Origin: an uncultured Mycoplasmatota bacterium
GTDB lineage: Bacteria > Bacillota_I > Bacilli_A > RF39 > UBA660
DNA: 7,739 nucleotides
Assembly: GCA_946528555.1 (NCBI GenBank)
Contig: CAMMYS010000034.1
Coordinates: forward strand, 1 to 7,739
Direction of reading: 5' to 3'
Shown: positions 1 to 5,862 of the stretch, piece by piece
How the letters are laid out: each line of letters opens with the position of its first letter
How positions within the stretch are numbered: position 1 is the first letter of the stretch
Made by a program: the position numbers and the translations under genes
Notes under the pieces: generated by a model
The model's database searches: none
The model's input: the letters and a program-made list of their open reading frames with translations, nothing else
What the model was told of the DNA's origin: nothing

Positions 1-1
1 G

Positions 2-1012
2 AGTGCTGAAAATAAAGAAGATGTAGAAATAATAAATAATTCAGCAGTAAATCTATTAGATATAGTAAATGGAATATTAGATATATCAAAAATTGATTCA
101 GGAAAATTAGAAGTAACAAAATCAACATATATCTTAAATAAATTAATAAATGAAGTAATAGTTTTAGCAAATAAAAGAAAAGGTGAAAAACCTATAGAAG
201 TAAAAGCAAATGTTAATAAAGATTTACCTCAAGTATTAAATGGAGATGCTGTAAAATTAAAAACTATATTAAATGCAATAGTATCTAATGCATTAAAATA
301 TTCAAAAGAAGGAAAAGTAACTATAGATGTAGATGGATATGTAAAAGAAGATAAAATAAGATTAATAATAAATATTGAAGATAGTGGAAAAGGTATTAAA
401 AAAGAAGTATTAAATCACTTATTTACTAAATATGAAACTGGTTCAAAAGATGGAAGTATCGAAGGAAGTGGACTTGGAGTAGCCCTAACAAAGAAACTAG
501 TAGAATTAATGGGAGGAAAAATCCATGTTAAGAGTGGAGAAGGAGTAGGAACAAGTTTCATAATAGGAATAGATCAAGACATAATAGCCAAAACATCAAA
601 TGAAGTAGAAGGAATCTATTCAGAAGAATTAGAAATATACGATTTAAGTGGAAAGAAAATCTTAGTAGTAGATGATAATGGAGTAAACTTAAAAGTAGCA
701 AAAAGATTATTAAAAGAATATAAAATAGAAGTAGATTTAGCAGAAAGTGGTCAAGAATGTATAGATAAAGTAAAAACAAATAAATATGATTTAATCATGA
801 TGGATGACTTTATGCCAGTAATGGATGGACCAACAACGCTAACAAATCTAAAACAAATAGAAGAGTTTAATATACCAGTAATAGCTCTAACAGCAAATAG
901 TGAATCAGATTCAAAATCAAAATATGTAGGATTAGGATTTGATAATTATTTAGCAAAACCTATTACTAAAGAAGAATTAAATAAAGAATTAAAAGAGTTC
1001 TTAGTTAAATAA
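2..1012 (+). CDS. Hybrid sensor histidine kinase with C-terminal receiver domain (5' end missing)
   Basis: The reading frame is open from nt 2 to the TAA at 1010-1012, so the start and any sensor or membrane part lie left of the window. Visible order: the end of a HisKA dimerisation helix (ILDISKIDSGKLE, nt 77-115), whose phospho-accepting His would lie before nt 1; a HATPase_c domain with N box (SNALKYS, about nt 284-304), G1 box (EDSGKGI, nt 377-397), an F-box-like FTKYETG and G2 box (GSGLGVAL); then a CheY-like receiver from about nt 650. The receiver has the acidic pair DDN (nt 671-679), the phospho-accepting Asp in MMDDFMP (nt 803-805), the switch Thr in ALTAN and the Lys in LAKPI, so it looks active. 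By family knowledge such proteins autophosphorylate on His and relay the phosphate to their own receiver. The signal and output partner are not visible. An internal ATG at nt 509 is not the start, because kinase motifs continue upstream of it in frame. Confidence 0.9.
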   Translation, partial: SAENKEDVEIINNSAVNLLDIVNGILDISKIDSGKLEVTKSTYILNKLINEVIVLANKRKGEKPIEVKANVNKDLPQVLNGDAVKLKTILNAIVSNALKYSKEGKVTIDVDGYVKEDKIRLIINIEDSGKGIKKEVLNHLFTKYETGSKDGSIEGSGLGVALTKKLVELMGGKIHVKSGEGVGTSFIIGIDQDIIAKTSNEVEGIYSEELEIYDLSGKKILVVDDNGVNLKVAKRLLKEYKIEVDLAESGQECIDKVKTNKYDLIMMDDFMPVMDGPTTLTNLKQIEEFNIPVIALTANSESDSKSKYVGLGFDNYLAKPITKEELNKELKEFLVK

Positions 1013-1046
1013 TTGTCAACAAAAAAGAGTTGACAATTATTTTTTT
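1007..1046 (+). terminator. Intrinsic terminator of the hybrid kinase gene
   Basis: A perfect 14-bp inverted repeat (nt 1007-1020 with 1029-1042) has an 8-nt A-rich loop and ends in a run of seven T (1040-1046). It begins within the last codons of the kinase gene. Its 3' arm also contains the TTGACA used as -35 box for the next unit. Confidence 0.88.
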
Positions 1047-1058
1047 AAGTGTTAATAT
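1030..1058 (+). promoter_or_regulatory. Sigma-A type promoter for the leader ORF and ABC exporter, embedded in the upstream terminator
   Basis: TTGACA (1030-1035, full consensus) is followed after 17 nt by TAATAT (1053-1058, four of six consensus bases), preceded by TG one base upstream (1050-1051), which is an extended -10. Transcription would start near 1065, about 24 nt before the leader ATG. The -35 box is part of the 3' arm of the kinase terminator. Confidence 0.7.
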
Positions 1059-1088
1059 GAAGGTGAATTTGAGAAAGGAGTGAGAATA

Positions 1089-1172
1089 ATGGTAAGTGTA
1101 GCAAATTCAATAAAATTTAAATTTAACAAAAAAATGCAGGTGACTTGTGAGGTATTCTCACTAGTTCTTTAA
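1089..1172 (+). CDS. Putative 27-aa leader peptide upstream of the ABC exporter
   Basis: An ATG at 1089 opens a 27-codon ORF ending at TAA 1170-1172. The Shine-Dalgarno AAGGAG (1075-1080, followed by TGA) is near-ideal with 8-nt spacing, stronger than those of several long genes here. The peptide starts MVSVANSIKF, carries five Lys in its first 15 residues, has one Cys at position 20 and ends FSLVL. It has no recognisable domain, no signal peptide and no bacteriocin double-glycine motif. The last dozen codons include CAG, GTG, GAG and CTT, although the neighbouring genes mostly prefer A/T-ending codons; these codons coincide with a hairpin at 1143-1165. The ORF sits between a promoter and an intrinsic terminator that precedes an ABC exporter. 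This is the layout of attenuation leaders such as bmrB before bmrCD in Bacillus subtilis. The function is therefore inferred to be regulatory: the act of translating it matters rather than the product. An exported peptide is the alternative. Confidence 0.65.
   Translation: MVSVANSIKFKFNKKMQVTCEVFSLVL
1143..1165 (+). promoter_or_regulatory. Hairpin within the leader ORF (attenuator arm 1:2)
   Basis: ACTTGTGAG (1143-1151) pairs with CTCACTAGT (1157-1165) around a 5-nt loop, with one T-T mismatch in nine pairs. It covers leader codons 19-26, so a translating ribosome would disrupt it. The TGACTT at 1141-1146, partly in its 5' arm, is identical to the TGACTT in the 3' arm of the downstream terminator. 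It could therefore pair with AAGTCA (1201-1206) as a competing antiterminator. Confidence 0.5.
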
Positions 1173-1197
1173 ACTTTTATTTATTAAATTAAGTGAA

Positions 1198-1228
1198 AAG
1201 AAGTCATGTGTATGACTTCTTATTTTTT
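1198..1228 (+). terminator. Attenuator terminator between leader ORF and ABC exporter
   Basis: A perfect 10-bp stem (1198-1207 with 1212-1221) closes a GTGT loop and is followed by TATTTTTT to 1228. It lies 25 nt after the leader stop codon and 17 nt before the exporter ATG, and no promoter is evident between terminator and gene. Transcripts from the 1030-1058 promoter must read through it to express the exporter, which indicates conditional termination rather than an end-of-gene terminator. Confidence 0.82.
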
Positions 1229-1245
1229 GCGAAAGAGGTGATTAT

Positions 1246-2979
1246 ATGAAAAAACTTAAAAATTTCAAACTGATTTTGCAATACTTAAAAGACGATAAAT
1301 TAGTAATGGTATTATATGTATTCTTAGTATTATGTACATATATACCAGCACTATTTTCAGCATATTTTTGGGGTAAAGCTCTTGAACATTTATTAGTAAA
1401 AGATGTAAATGGATTTGTTCTTTTCCTAGGAATATGGATAGGTGTATTTATACTTTGCTTTACCGTCATACAATTTTTTAAAGATAAATTATATAATTAT
1501 TTAGAAATTAAATTTACTAAAAATGTAATTATAGATTTATATCATAAGATTAATAGTTTACCAGCAATTGCTTTTGAAGAGATTGGGGTTGGAGAATATA
1601 TTAACCGCTTACACAATGATACAGATAGAGTAATGTCTTTACTTAGTAGTTTAATTAAACTAATTTGTAAATCATTAGTAGTTATATTTGTAATAGTTGT
1701 TTGTTTTCATATTTCAATTATACTTGGAATAGAAATAATGGCTTTCGCTATTGGAATGGGTTTAATCTCATGGTATTTCTTTCCAAAGATTAAAAAGACA
1801 CAAGAAGAAATTAAAAAGGATTCAGATTTATGTATAAAGAAAACAACAGAAAATCTTACAGGAATAAGAGAAATAAAAGCATTAGGTATTAGAAATATTA
1901 TTGAAAAAGATATTGGAAGTATTGTAACAGAATTATTTAGTCGTGAAAAAAGTATTAGATCATATGAAGTAATATATTATGCATTAAATAATTTAGCATA
2001 TTTCATATTAGAAGTAATTATTTTATATACAGCAGGTAAATTCTTTATTGAAGGTAAAATAGTTTATGCACTATTTACAGTTATTCAAACATTTATATGG
2101 AGAATAGATGATGTTGTTGAATCAATTTCAGATTTTGGAGTTAATTTTAATAAAATATCTGTTTCTTTAAAACGTATAGATGAATTATTGAATAATAGAT
2201 TATATGAAGATGAAAAGTTCGGAAATAAAGTATTGAAAAATCCAAAGGGTATTATAGAATTTAAAGATGTTAAATTTAAATATAGAGATGAAGAAGATTA
2301 TACGTTAAAAGGATTGAATTTAAAAATCGAACCTAATAAGAAGATAGCAATTGTAGGTAGAAGTGGTAATGGAAAGTCTACAATATTTAATTTATTATTA
2401 AGATATTTTGATGTAAGTGAAGGAGAAGTATTAATAGATGGTATTAATATATGTGATTTAACTGAAGAATCATTAAGAGATACTATTTCTATTATTAGAC
2501 AATCACCATTTTTATTTAATGTATCAATATTTGATAATTTTAAATATGTTAAAGAGAATGTTACTTTAAAAGAAATTAGACAAGTTTGTAAAGAAGCATA
2601 TATAGATGATTACATTATGTCTTTACCAAAACAATATGACACAATTATTGGGGAAGGTGGAGTTAACTTATCAGGTGGACAAAAACAAAGAATAGCTATT
2701 GCTAGAACATTATTATTAAATACAAAAGTAATATTATTTGATGAAGCTACTAGTGCTCTTGATAATGAATCACAAGAATATATTAAAAAATCAATTGATT
2801 CATTAGTAAAAGATCATACTATAGTAATAGTTGCTCACAGATTATCAACAATTGTAGATGCAGATATTATTAATGTAATTGAAAAAGGTAAATTAGTATC
2901 TTCTGGGACACATAATCACTTACTTAAAAATTCAAAAACGTATAAGAGCTTATATAAAAGTGAAACTTTAGATAACTAA
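1246..2979 (+). CDS. ABC exporter half-transporter (TMD-NBD fusion, multidrug/lipid/peptide exporter type)
   Basis: A 577-aa protein of the usual length for bacterial type IV ABC exporters, which work as dimers in the cytoplasmic membrane and drive export with ATP. The first ~310 residues form the membrane domain, with hydrophobic segments near 21-41, 57-77, 140-180 and 247-290. The ATPase domain follows with all motifs intact: A-loop Tyr 346, Walker A GRSGNGKST (371-379), Q-loop Gln 419, signature LSGGQ (475-479), Walker B VILFDE (495-500), D-loop SALD and switch His 531. Both ATP sites of a homodimer would be competent. No second half-transporter gene is adjacent, so a homodimer is likely, although a distant partner cannot be excluded. 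The ATG at 1246 has the Shine-Dalgarno AGAGGTG (1234-1240) at 5-nt spacing. The upstream leader ORF and terminator suggest induction by translation stress, favouring a drug-efflux role. The substrate itself is not readable from sequence. There is no N-terminal peptidase domain, so it is not a typical bacteriocin-processing exporter. Confidence 0.9.
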   Translation: MKKLKNFKLILQYLKDDKLVMVLYVFLVLCTYIPALFSAYFWGKALEHLLVKDVNGFVLFLGIWIGVFILCFTVIQFFKDKLYNYLEIKFTKNVIIDLYHKINSLPAIAFEEIGVGEYINRLHNDTDRVMSLLSSLIKLICKSLVVIFVIVVCFHISIILGIEIMAFAIGMGLISWYFFPKIKKTQEEIKKDSDLCIKKTTENLTGIREIKALGIRNIIEKDIGSIVTELFSREKSIRSYEVIYYALNNLAYFILEVIILYTAGKFFIEGKIVYALFTVIQTFIWRIDDVVESISDFGVNFNKISVSLKRIDELLNNRLYEDEKFGNKVLKNPKGIIEFKDVKFKYRDEEDYTLKGLNLKIEPNKKIAIVGRSGNGKSTIFNLLLRYFDVSEGEVLIDGINICDLTEESLRDTISIIRQSPFLFNVSIFDNFKYVKENVTLKEIRQVCKEAYIDDYIMSLPKQYDTIIGEGGVNLSGGQKQRIAIARTLLLNTKVILFDEATSALDNESQEYIKKSIDSLVKDHTIVIVAHRLSTIVDADIINVIEKGKLVSSGTHNHLLKNSKTYKSLYKSETLDN

Positions 2980-2994
2980 AAAGTTTCACTTTTT
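2956..2994 (+). terminator. Probable intrinsic terminator of the ABC exporter gene
   Basis: The last codons and the stop form a hairpin: AAAAGTGAAACTTT (2956-2969) pairs with AAAGTTTCACTTTT (2980-2993), about 14 bp with a 10-nt loop that contains the TAA stop. A T run (2990-2994) is partly used in the stem, and a second T run follows at 3000-3004. It is probably functional but weaker than the others here. Confidence 0.68.
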
Positions 2995-3003
2995 AATTAT
3001 TTT

Positions 3004-3012
3004 TGTTATAAT
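3004..3012 (+). promoter_or_regulatory. Extended -10 promoter of the ackA operon
   Basis: TGTTATAAT (3004-3012) is a perfect TATAAT with the TG extension. No good -35 box lies 17 nt upstream; the hexamer there is TTTCAC, inside the preceding terminator stem. Start of transcription would be near 3019, with the ackA Shine-Dalgarno AAGGAG at 3031-3036. Confidence 0.65.
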
Positions 3013-3044
3013 AAAAACGAAATTATTTTGAAGGAGAAAAAAGT

Positions 3045-4241
3045 ATGAAATTTTTATGTGTTAATGCTGGTAGTAGTTCTTTAAAATTTCAATTATTTGA
3101 GATGCCAGAAGAAAAAGTATTAATTAGTGGTTATATTGAAAAAATAGGATTAGAAGATAGTTTTTGGACTACTAAAGTAAATGGAGAAAAGATTAAAGGA
3201 GCTAAATATTTAAAAGATCATACTGAAGCAGTACAAGTTTTAATAGATGAATTATTAGAACATGGAGCAGTTAAATCTTTAGATGAAATTAAAGGTGTAG
3301 GACATAGAGTATTACATGGTGGTGAAAAATATAGTGATTCAGTTATTATTACTGATGAAGTAATACAAGATATAAAGGATTTAACTAAACTAGGTCCATT
3401 ACATCATCCAGGAAATTTAGCAGGAATTGAAGCTATGAAACAAGCATTACCTGATGTACCAATGGTAGCTGTTTATGATACTGCATTTCATCAAACTATG
3501 CCTAAAGAAAATTATATTTATCCAGTACCTTATGAATGGTATTTAAAATATGGAGTTAGAAAATATGGTTTCCATGGTACTAGTCATAAATATATAACTA
3601 CTGTTATGAAAGAAAAATTAAAGAAAGAAAATGTAAATTTAATTATTTGTCATATTGGTAGTGGTGCTAGTATTAGTGCAATTAAAGATGGAAAATGTTT
3701 TGATACTACAATGGGACTTACTCCACTTGATGGATTAATGATGGGTACTCGTAGTGGTTCAATAGATCCATCTATTCTAGAATATGTTTGTAAAGAATCA
3801 GGAGAAAGTATTGCTGATGTAACAAATGCATTAAATAAGAAGAGTGGTTTACTTGGAGTAAGTGGATTTAGTGATAGTAGAGATGTAGAAAATGCTGCTA
3901 ATAGTGGTGATGATAGAGCTATTTTAGCATTACATATGTATAATGATAGAGTTGCTAAATATATAGCAGATTACTATATTGAATTAGAAGGAAATGTAGA
4001 TGCTATTGTATTCACAGCAGGAGTTGGAGAAAATGGTATTGATGCAAGAAAAGAAATCATTACTAGATTAGCTCCACTTGGAATTAAATTAGATGAAAAA
4101 GTTAATGAAAAGATAGCAAGTTATAAAGATATTCAAGAAGGAGTTATCAGTTCAAAATCTTCAAAAGTACCTGTATGGGTAGTTCCTACTAATGAAGAAT
4201 TAATGATTATTAAAGATACATACGAATTAATTAATAAATAG
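3045..4241 (+). CDS. ackA: Acetate kinase
   Basis: A 398-aa cytosolic enzyme that interconverts acetate + ATP and acetyl phosphate + ADP. In fermenting bacteria it mainly makes ATP from acetyl phosphate. Family motifs are seen in order: NAGSSSLKF at 7-15, GHRVLHGGEKY at 86-96 with substrate-binding Arg 88, YDTAFHQTMP at 144-153 with Asp 145, GFHGTSHKY at 175-183 with His 177, CHIGSGAS at 202-209 with His 203, MGTRSGSIDP at 233-242 with catalytic Arg 236, FTAGVGENG at 323-331 and PTNEEL at 381-386. Length and motif order are normal. Two positions are unusual: the common HLGNGAS motif reads HIGSGAS (Ser 206 for Asn), and GTRSGD reads GTRSGS (Ser 239 for Asp). No phosphotransacetylase gene is in view. 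The ATG has AAGGAG (3031-3036) at 8-nt spacing. It is first in an operon, with nrnA starting 14 nt after its stop. Confidence 0.97.
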   Translation: MKFLCVNAGSSSLKFQLFEMPEEKVLISGYIEKIGLEDSFWTTKVNGEKIKGAKYLKDHTEAVQVLIDELLEHGAVKSLDEIKGVGHRVLHGGEKYSDSVIITDEVIQDIKDLTKLGPLHHPGNLAGIEAMKQALPDVPMVAVYDTAFHQTMPKENYIYPVPYEWYLKYGVRKYGFHGTSHKYITTVMKEKLKKENVNLIICHIGSGASISAIKDGKCFDTTMGLTPLDGLMMGTRSGSIDPSILEYVCKESGESIADVTNALNKKSGLLGVSGFSDSRDVENAANSGDDRAILALHMYNDRVAKYIADYYIELEGNVDAIVFTAGVGENGIDARKEIITRLAPLGIKLDEKVNEKIASYKDIQEGVISSKSSKVPVWVVPTNEELMIIKDTYELINK

Positions 4242-4255
4242 AAAAGAGAATAAAA

Positions 4256-5230
4256 ATGAATAATATATATAAATCAATATATAATGAAATTAAAAAGTTT
4301 AAAAAAATATATATAGCAAGACATATAGGACCAGATCCAGATGCTTTTGGAAGTCAAATGGCTTTAAAAGCATCAATATTACTATCTTTTAAAAATAAAG
4401 AAGTATATGCTGTTGGTACTAGTGTGGCTAGATTTAAATATTTCGGAAAAGTAGATAAAGTAAATAACTATGATTATGAAGAAGGATTATTAATAGTTGT
4501 TGATACTCCTGATAAGAAAAGAGTAGATATTGAAAATATTGATTTATTTAAACATATTATAAAAATAGATCATCATCCAAAAGTAGATACTTTTAGTGAC
4601 ATTGAATATATTGATGAAAACTCAAGTTCAGCTAGTGAACTTGTATTAGATGTTTTAGAAAACACTAAGTTAAAAATGAATAAAGAAATAGCAGAACATA
4701 TTTATGCAGGAATAGTAAGTGACACTAATAGATTTCTATTTAGTACTACACATGTTACTTTTGCTAAAGTATCTGCTCTAATAAAAAAATATAAAATAGA
4801 CATCGATAAAGTATATAGAAATGTATATGCTAAACCATTAAATGAATTAAGACTTATGGGTTATATAGCATCTACATTAAAAGTAGATAAATATGGTTTT
4901 GCTTATATAGAAATAGATGATGACATTATTACTTCACTAGGTACAGATAACATAGCCGCTTCAAATATGATTAATGATTTTAATAATATTAATGAAGTAA
5001 TTGTGTGGACATTTGTATCACATGATACTAAAACTGGACAATATAGAGTAAATATAAGAAGTAGAGGTCCAGTTATTAATGAAGTAGCACAAAAACATGG
5101 TGGCGGAGGCCACAAAATGGCAAGTGGAGTTAGAACAATGGAAAAAACAGTAGTAGATGAATTATTAAAAGATTTATCTCTTGCTTGTAAAAAATATCAA
5201 GAGGAGAAGGAAAAAGATGGAAATAACTAA
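4256..5230 (+). CDS. nrnA: DHH/DHHA1 phosphoesterase, NrnA-type oligoribonuclease / pAp phosphatase
   Basis: A 324-aa cytosolic enzyme, normal length for NrnA. Family members degrade 2-5-nt RNA fragments from the 5' end and hydrolyse 3'-phosphoadenosine 5'-phosphate to AMP, replacing Orn in Firmicutes. The DHH domain shows RHIGPDPDAFGSQ (22-34; metal ligands His 23, Asp 27, Asp 29), VVDTPD with Asp 83, IDHHP with the DHH triad at 105-107, and GIVSDTNRF with Asp 156. The C-terminal DHHA1 domain shows the substrate-binding GGGGHKMASG (282-291). The RHxxPDPDAxGSQ stretch followed by YAVGT resembles Bacillus NrnA more than the c-di-AMP enzymes GdpP or DhhP, although a stand-alone c-di-AMP/pApA hydrolase is the nearest alternative. 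The ATG has only a weak Shine-Dalgarno (AAAGAGA), 14 nt after ackA, suggesting translational coupling. The gene overlaps the start of ysxC by 14 nt. Confidence 0.9.
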   Translation: MNNIYKSIYNEIKKFKKIYIARHIGPDPDAFGSQMALKASILLSFKNKEVYAVGTSVARFKYFGKVDKVNNYDYEEGLLIVVDTPDKKRVDIENIDLFKHIIKIDHHPKVDTFSDIEYIDENSSSASELVLDVLENTKLKMNKEIAEHIYAGIVSDTNRFLFSTTHVTFAKVSALIKKYKIDIDKVYRNVYAKPLNELRLMGYIASTLKVDKYGFAYIEIDDDIITSLGTDNIAASNMINDFNNINEVIVWTFVSHDTKTGQYRVNIRSRGPVINEVAQKHGGGGHKMASGVRTMEKTVVDELLKDLSLACKKYQEEKEKDGNN

Positions 5231-5810
5231 TGTAGATGAACCTATTATTGCAGTTAGAATATCTCAGTATCCTGAAGATAAGAAACCTGAATTTTTAATA
5301 TTGGGTAGAAGTAATGTAGGTAAAAGTAGTTTTATAAATACTATAGTTAATCGTAAGAATATAGCTAGAACTAGTTCAAAACCAGGTAAAACACAAACAT
5401 TAAATTTTTATTTAATAAATAAAGATTTCTATTTTGTAGATGTTCCTGGATATGGATATGCAGCTACTAATAAAAAACAAACTGAAAAGTTTGGTATTAT
5501 GATAGAAGAGTATTTAAAACAAAGATTAAATCTTAAACATACTTTTCTACTTGTAGATTATAGACACAAACCTACTGAAGATGATATTTTAATGTATAAG
5601 TTTTTAAAATATTATAATTTACCTGTAACAATAGTTTGTACTAAGTATGATAAAGTTGGTAGATCACTTAAAGCAAAACAAGATGATATTATTAAAAAGA
5701 CATTAAATATAGTACTTGGTGATGAAATAGTAAACTTTTCAAGTGTTACTAAAATAGGCAAAGATAGAATATATGAAATAATTGAAAATGTTATTAATAA
5801 AAATGCTTGA
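5217..5810 (+). CDS. ysxC: Ribosome biogenesis GTP-binding protein YsxC/EngB
   Basis: A 197-aa TRAFAC-class GTPase; in Bacillus subtilis YsxC is essential and assists late assembly of the 50S subunit. All G motifs are visible: G1 GRSNVGKSS (30-38), G2 region SKPGKTQTLNFY with Thr 59 (54-65), G3 DVPGYGYA (75-82), G4 TKYDK (142-146) and G5 SSVTKIG (175-181). The length matches the family. The ATG at 5217 was chosen because it has a strong GAGGAGAAGG (5201-5210) upstream and the protein then begins like family members. A TTG 36 nt earlier gives a Lys/Arg-rich extension and has no proper ribosome binding site. The start lies inside the end of nrnA, a 14-nt overlap in another frame, indicating co-translation. 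The TGA stop lies within the 5' arm of the following terminator. Confidence 0.95.
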   Translation: MEITNVDEPIIAVRISQYPEDKKPEFLILGRSNVGKSSFINTIVNRKNIARTSSKPGKTQTLNFYLINKDFYFVDVPGYGYAATNKKQTEKFGIMIEEYLKQRLNLKHTFLLVDYRHKPTEDDILMYKFLKYYNLPVTIVCTKYDKVGRSLKAKQDDIIKKTLNIVLGDEIVNFSSVTKIGKDRIYEIIENVINKNA

Positions 5811-5830
5811 TATTTATCAAGCTTTTTATT
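5805..5830 (+). terminator. Terminator of the ackA-nrnA-ysxC operon
   Basis: GCTTGAT (5805-5811) pairs with ATCAAGC (5816-5822) as a perfect 7-bp stem with a 4-nt loop, followed by TTTTT (5823-5827). The ysxC stop codon is inside the 5' arm. The stem is short but has a clean T tract. Confidence 0.7.
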
Positions 5831-5835
5831 ATAAT
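5807..5835 (+). promoter_or_regulatory. Sigma-A type promoter of the prepilin gene, overlapping the ysxC stop and terminator
   Basis: TTGATA (5807-5812, five of six) and TATAAT (5830-5835, full consensus) are spaced by exactly 17 nt. Transcription would start near 5842, about 20 nt before the prepilin ATG at 5863. The -35 box includes the ysxC stop codon and the 5' arm of the terminator. Confidence 0.75.
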
Positions 5836-5862
5836 AAATTTATAAGAATAGAGGTTTTTGTT

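Noticed and set aside
509..511. ATG as start of a stand-alone response regulator
   Set aside because: Histidine kinase ATPase motifs continue in the same frame back to nt 2, and there is no ribosome binding site; the Met is within the ATPase domain.
558..779. Minus-strand ORF of 73 codons
   Set aside because: It lies opposite the kinase receiver domain, is an unbroken run of Leu/Phe/Ile from A-rich coding sequence, and has no ribosome binding site or motif.
1089..1172. Leader ORF as a bacteriocin or pheromone precursor exported by the adjacent ABC protein
   Set aside because: No double-glycine leader, signal peptide or modification enzymes are present, the exporter lacks a peptidase domain, and the terminator between them fits attenuation better. 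Not fully excluded.
1242..1469. Minus-strand ORF of 75 codons
   Set aside because: Antisense to the start of the ABC exporter, with no ribosome binding site, promoter or recognisable protein feature.
4903..5115. Minus-strand ORF of 70 codons
   Set aside because: Antisense to the DHHA1 domain of nrnA; its proline run is just the complement of the GGGG-coding motif.
5181..5216. Upstream TTG start for ysxC
   Set aside because: It adds a basic 12-residue extension, lacks a ribosome binding site, and the ATG at 5217 has a strong one and fits the family N terminus.
5808..5810. TGA read as Trp (Mycoplasma code) at the end of ysxC
   Set aside because: No gene in the window has an internal TGA, Trp is always TGG, and ysxC already has its full family length at this TGA.
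5782..5862. Upstream TTG start for the prepilin gene
   Set aside because: It would begin inside ysxC, cross a terminator and the promoter, and place 27 residues before the prepilin leader.
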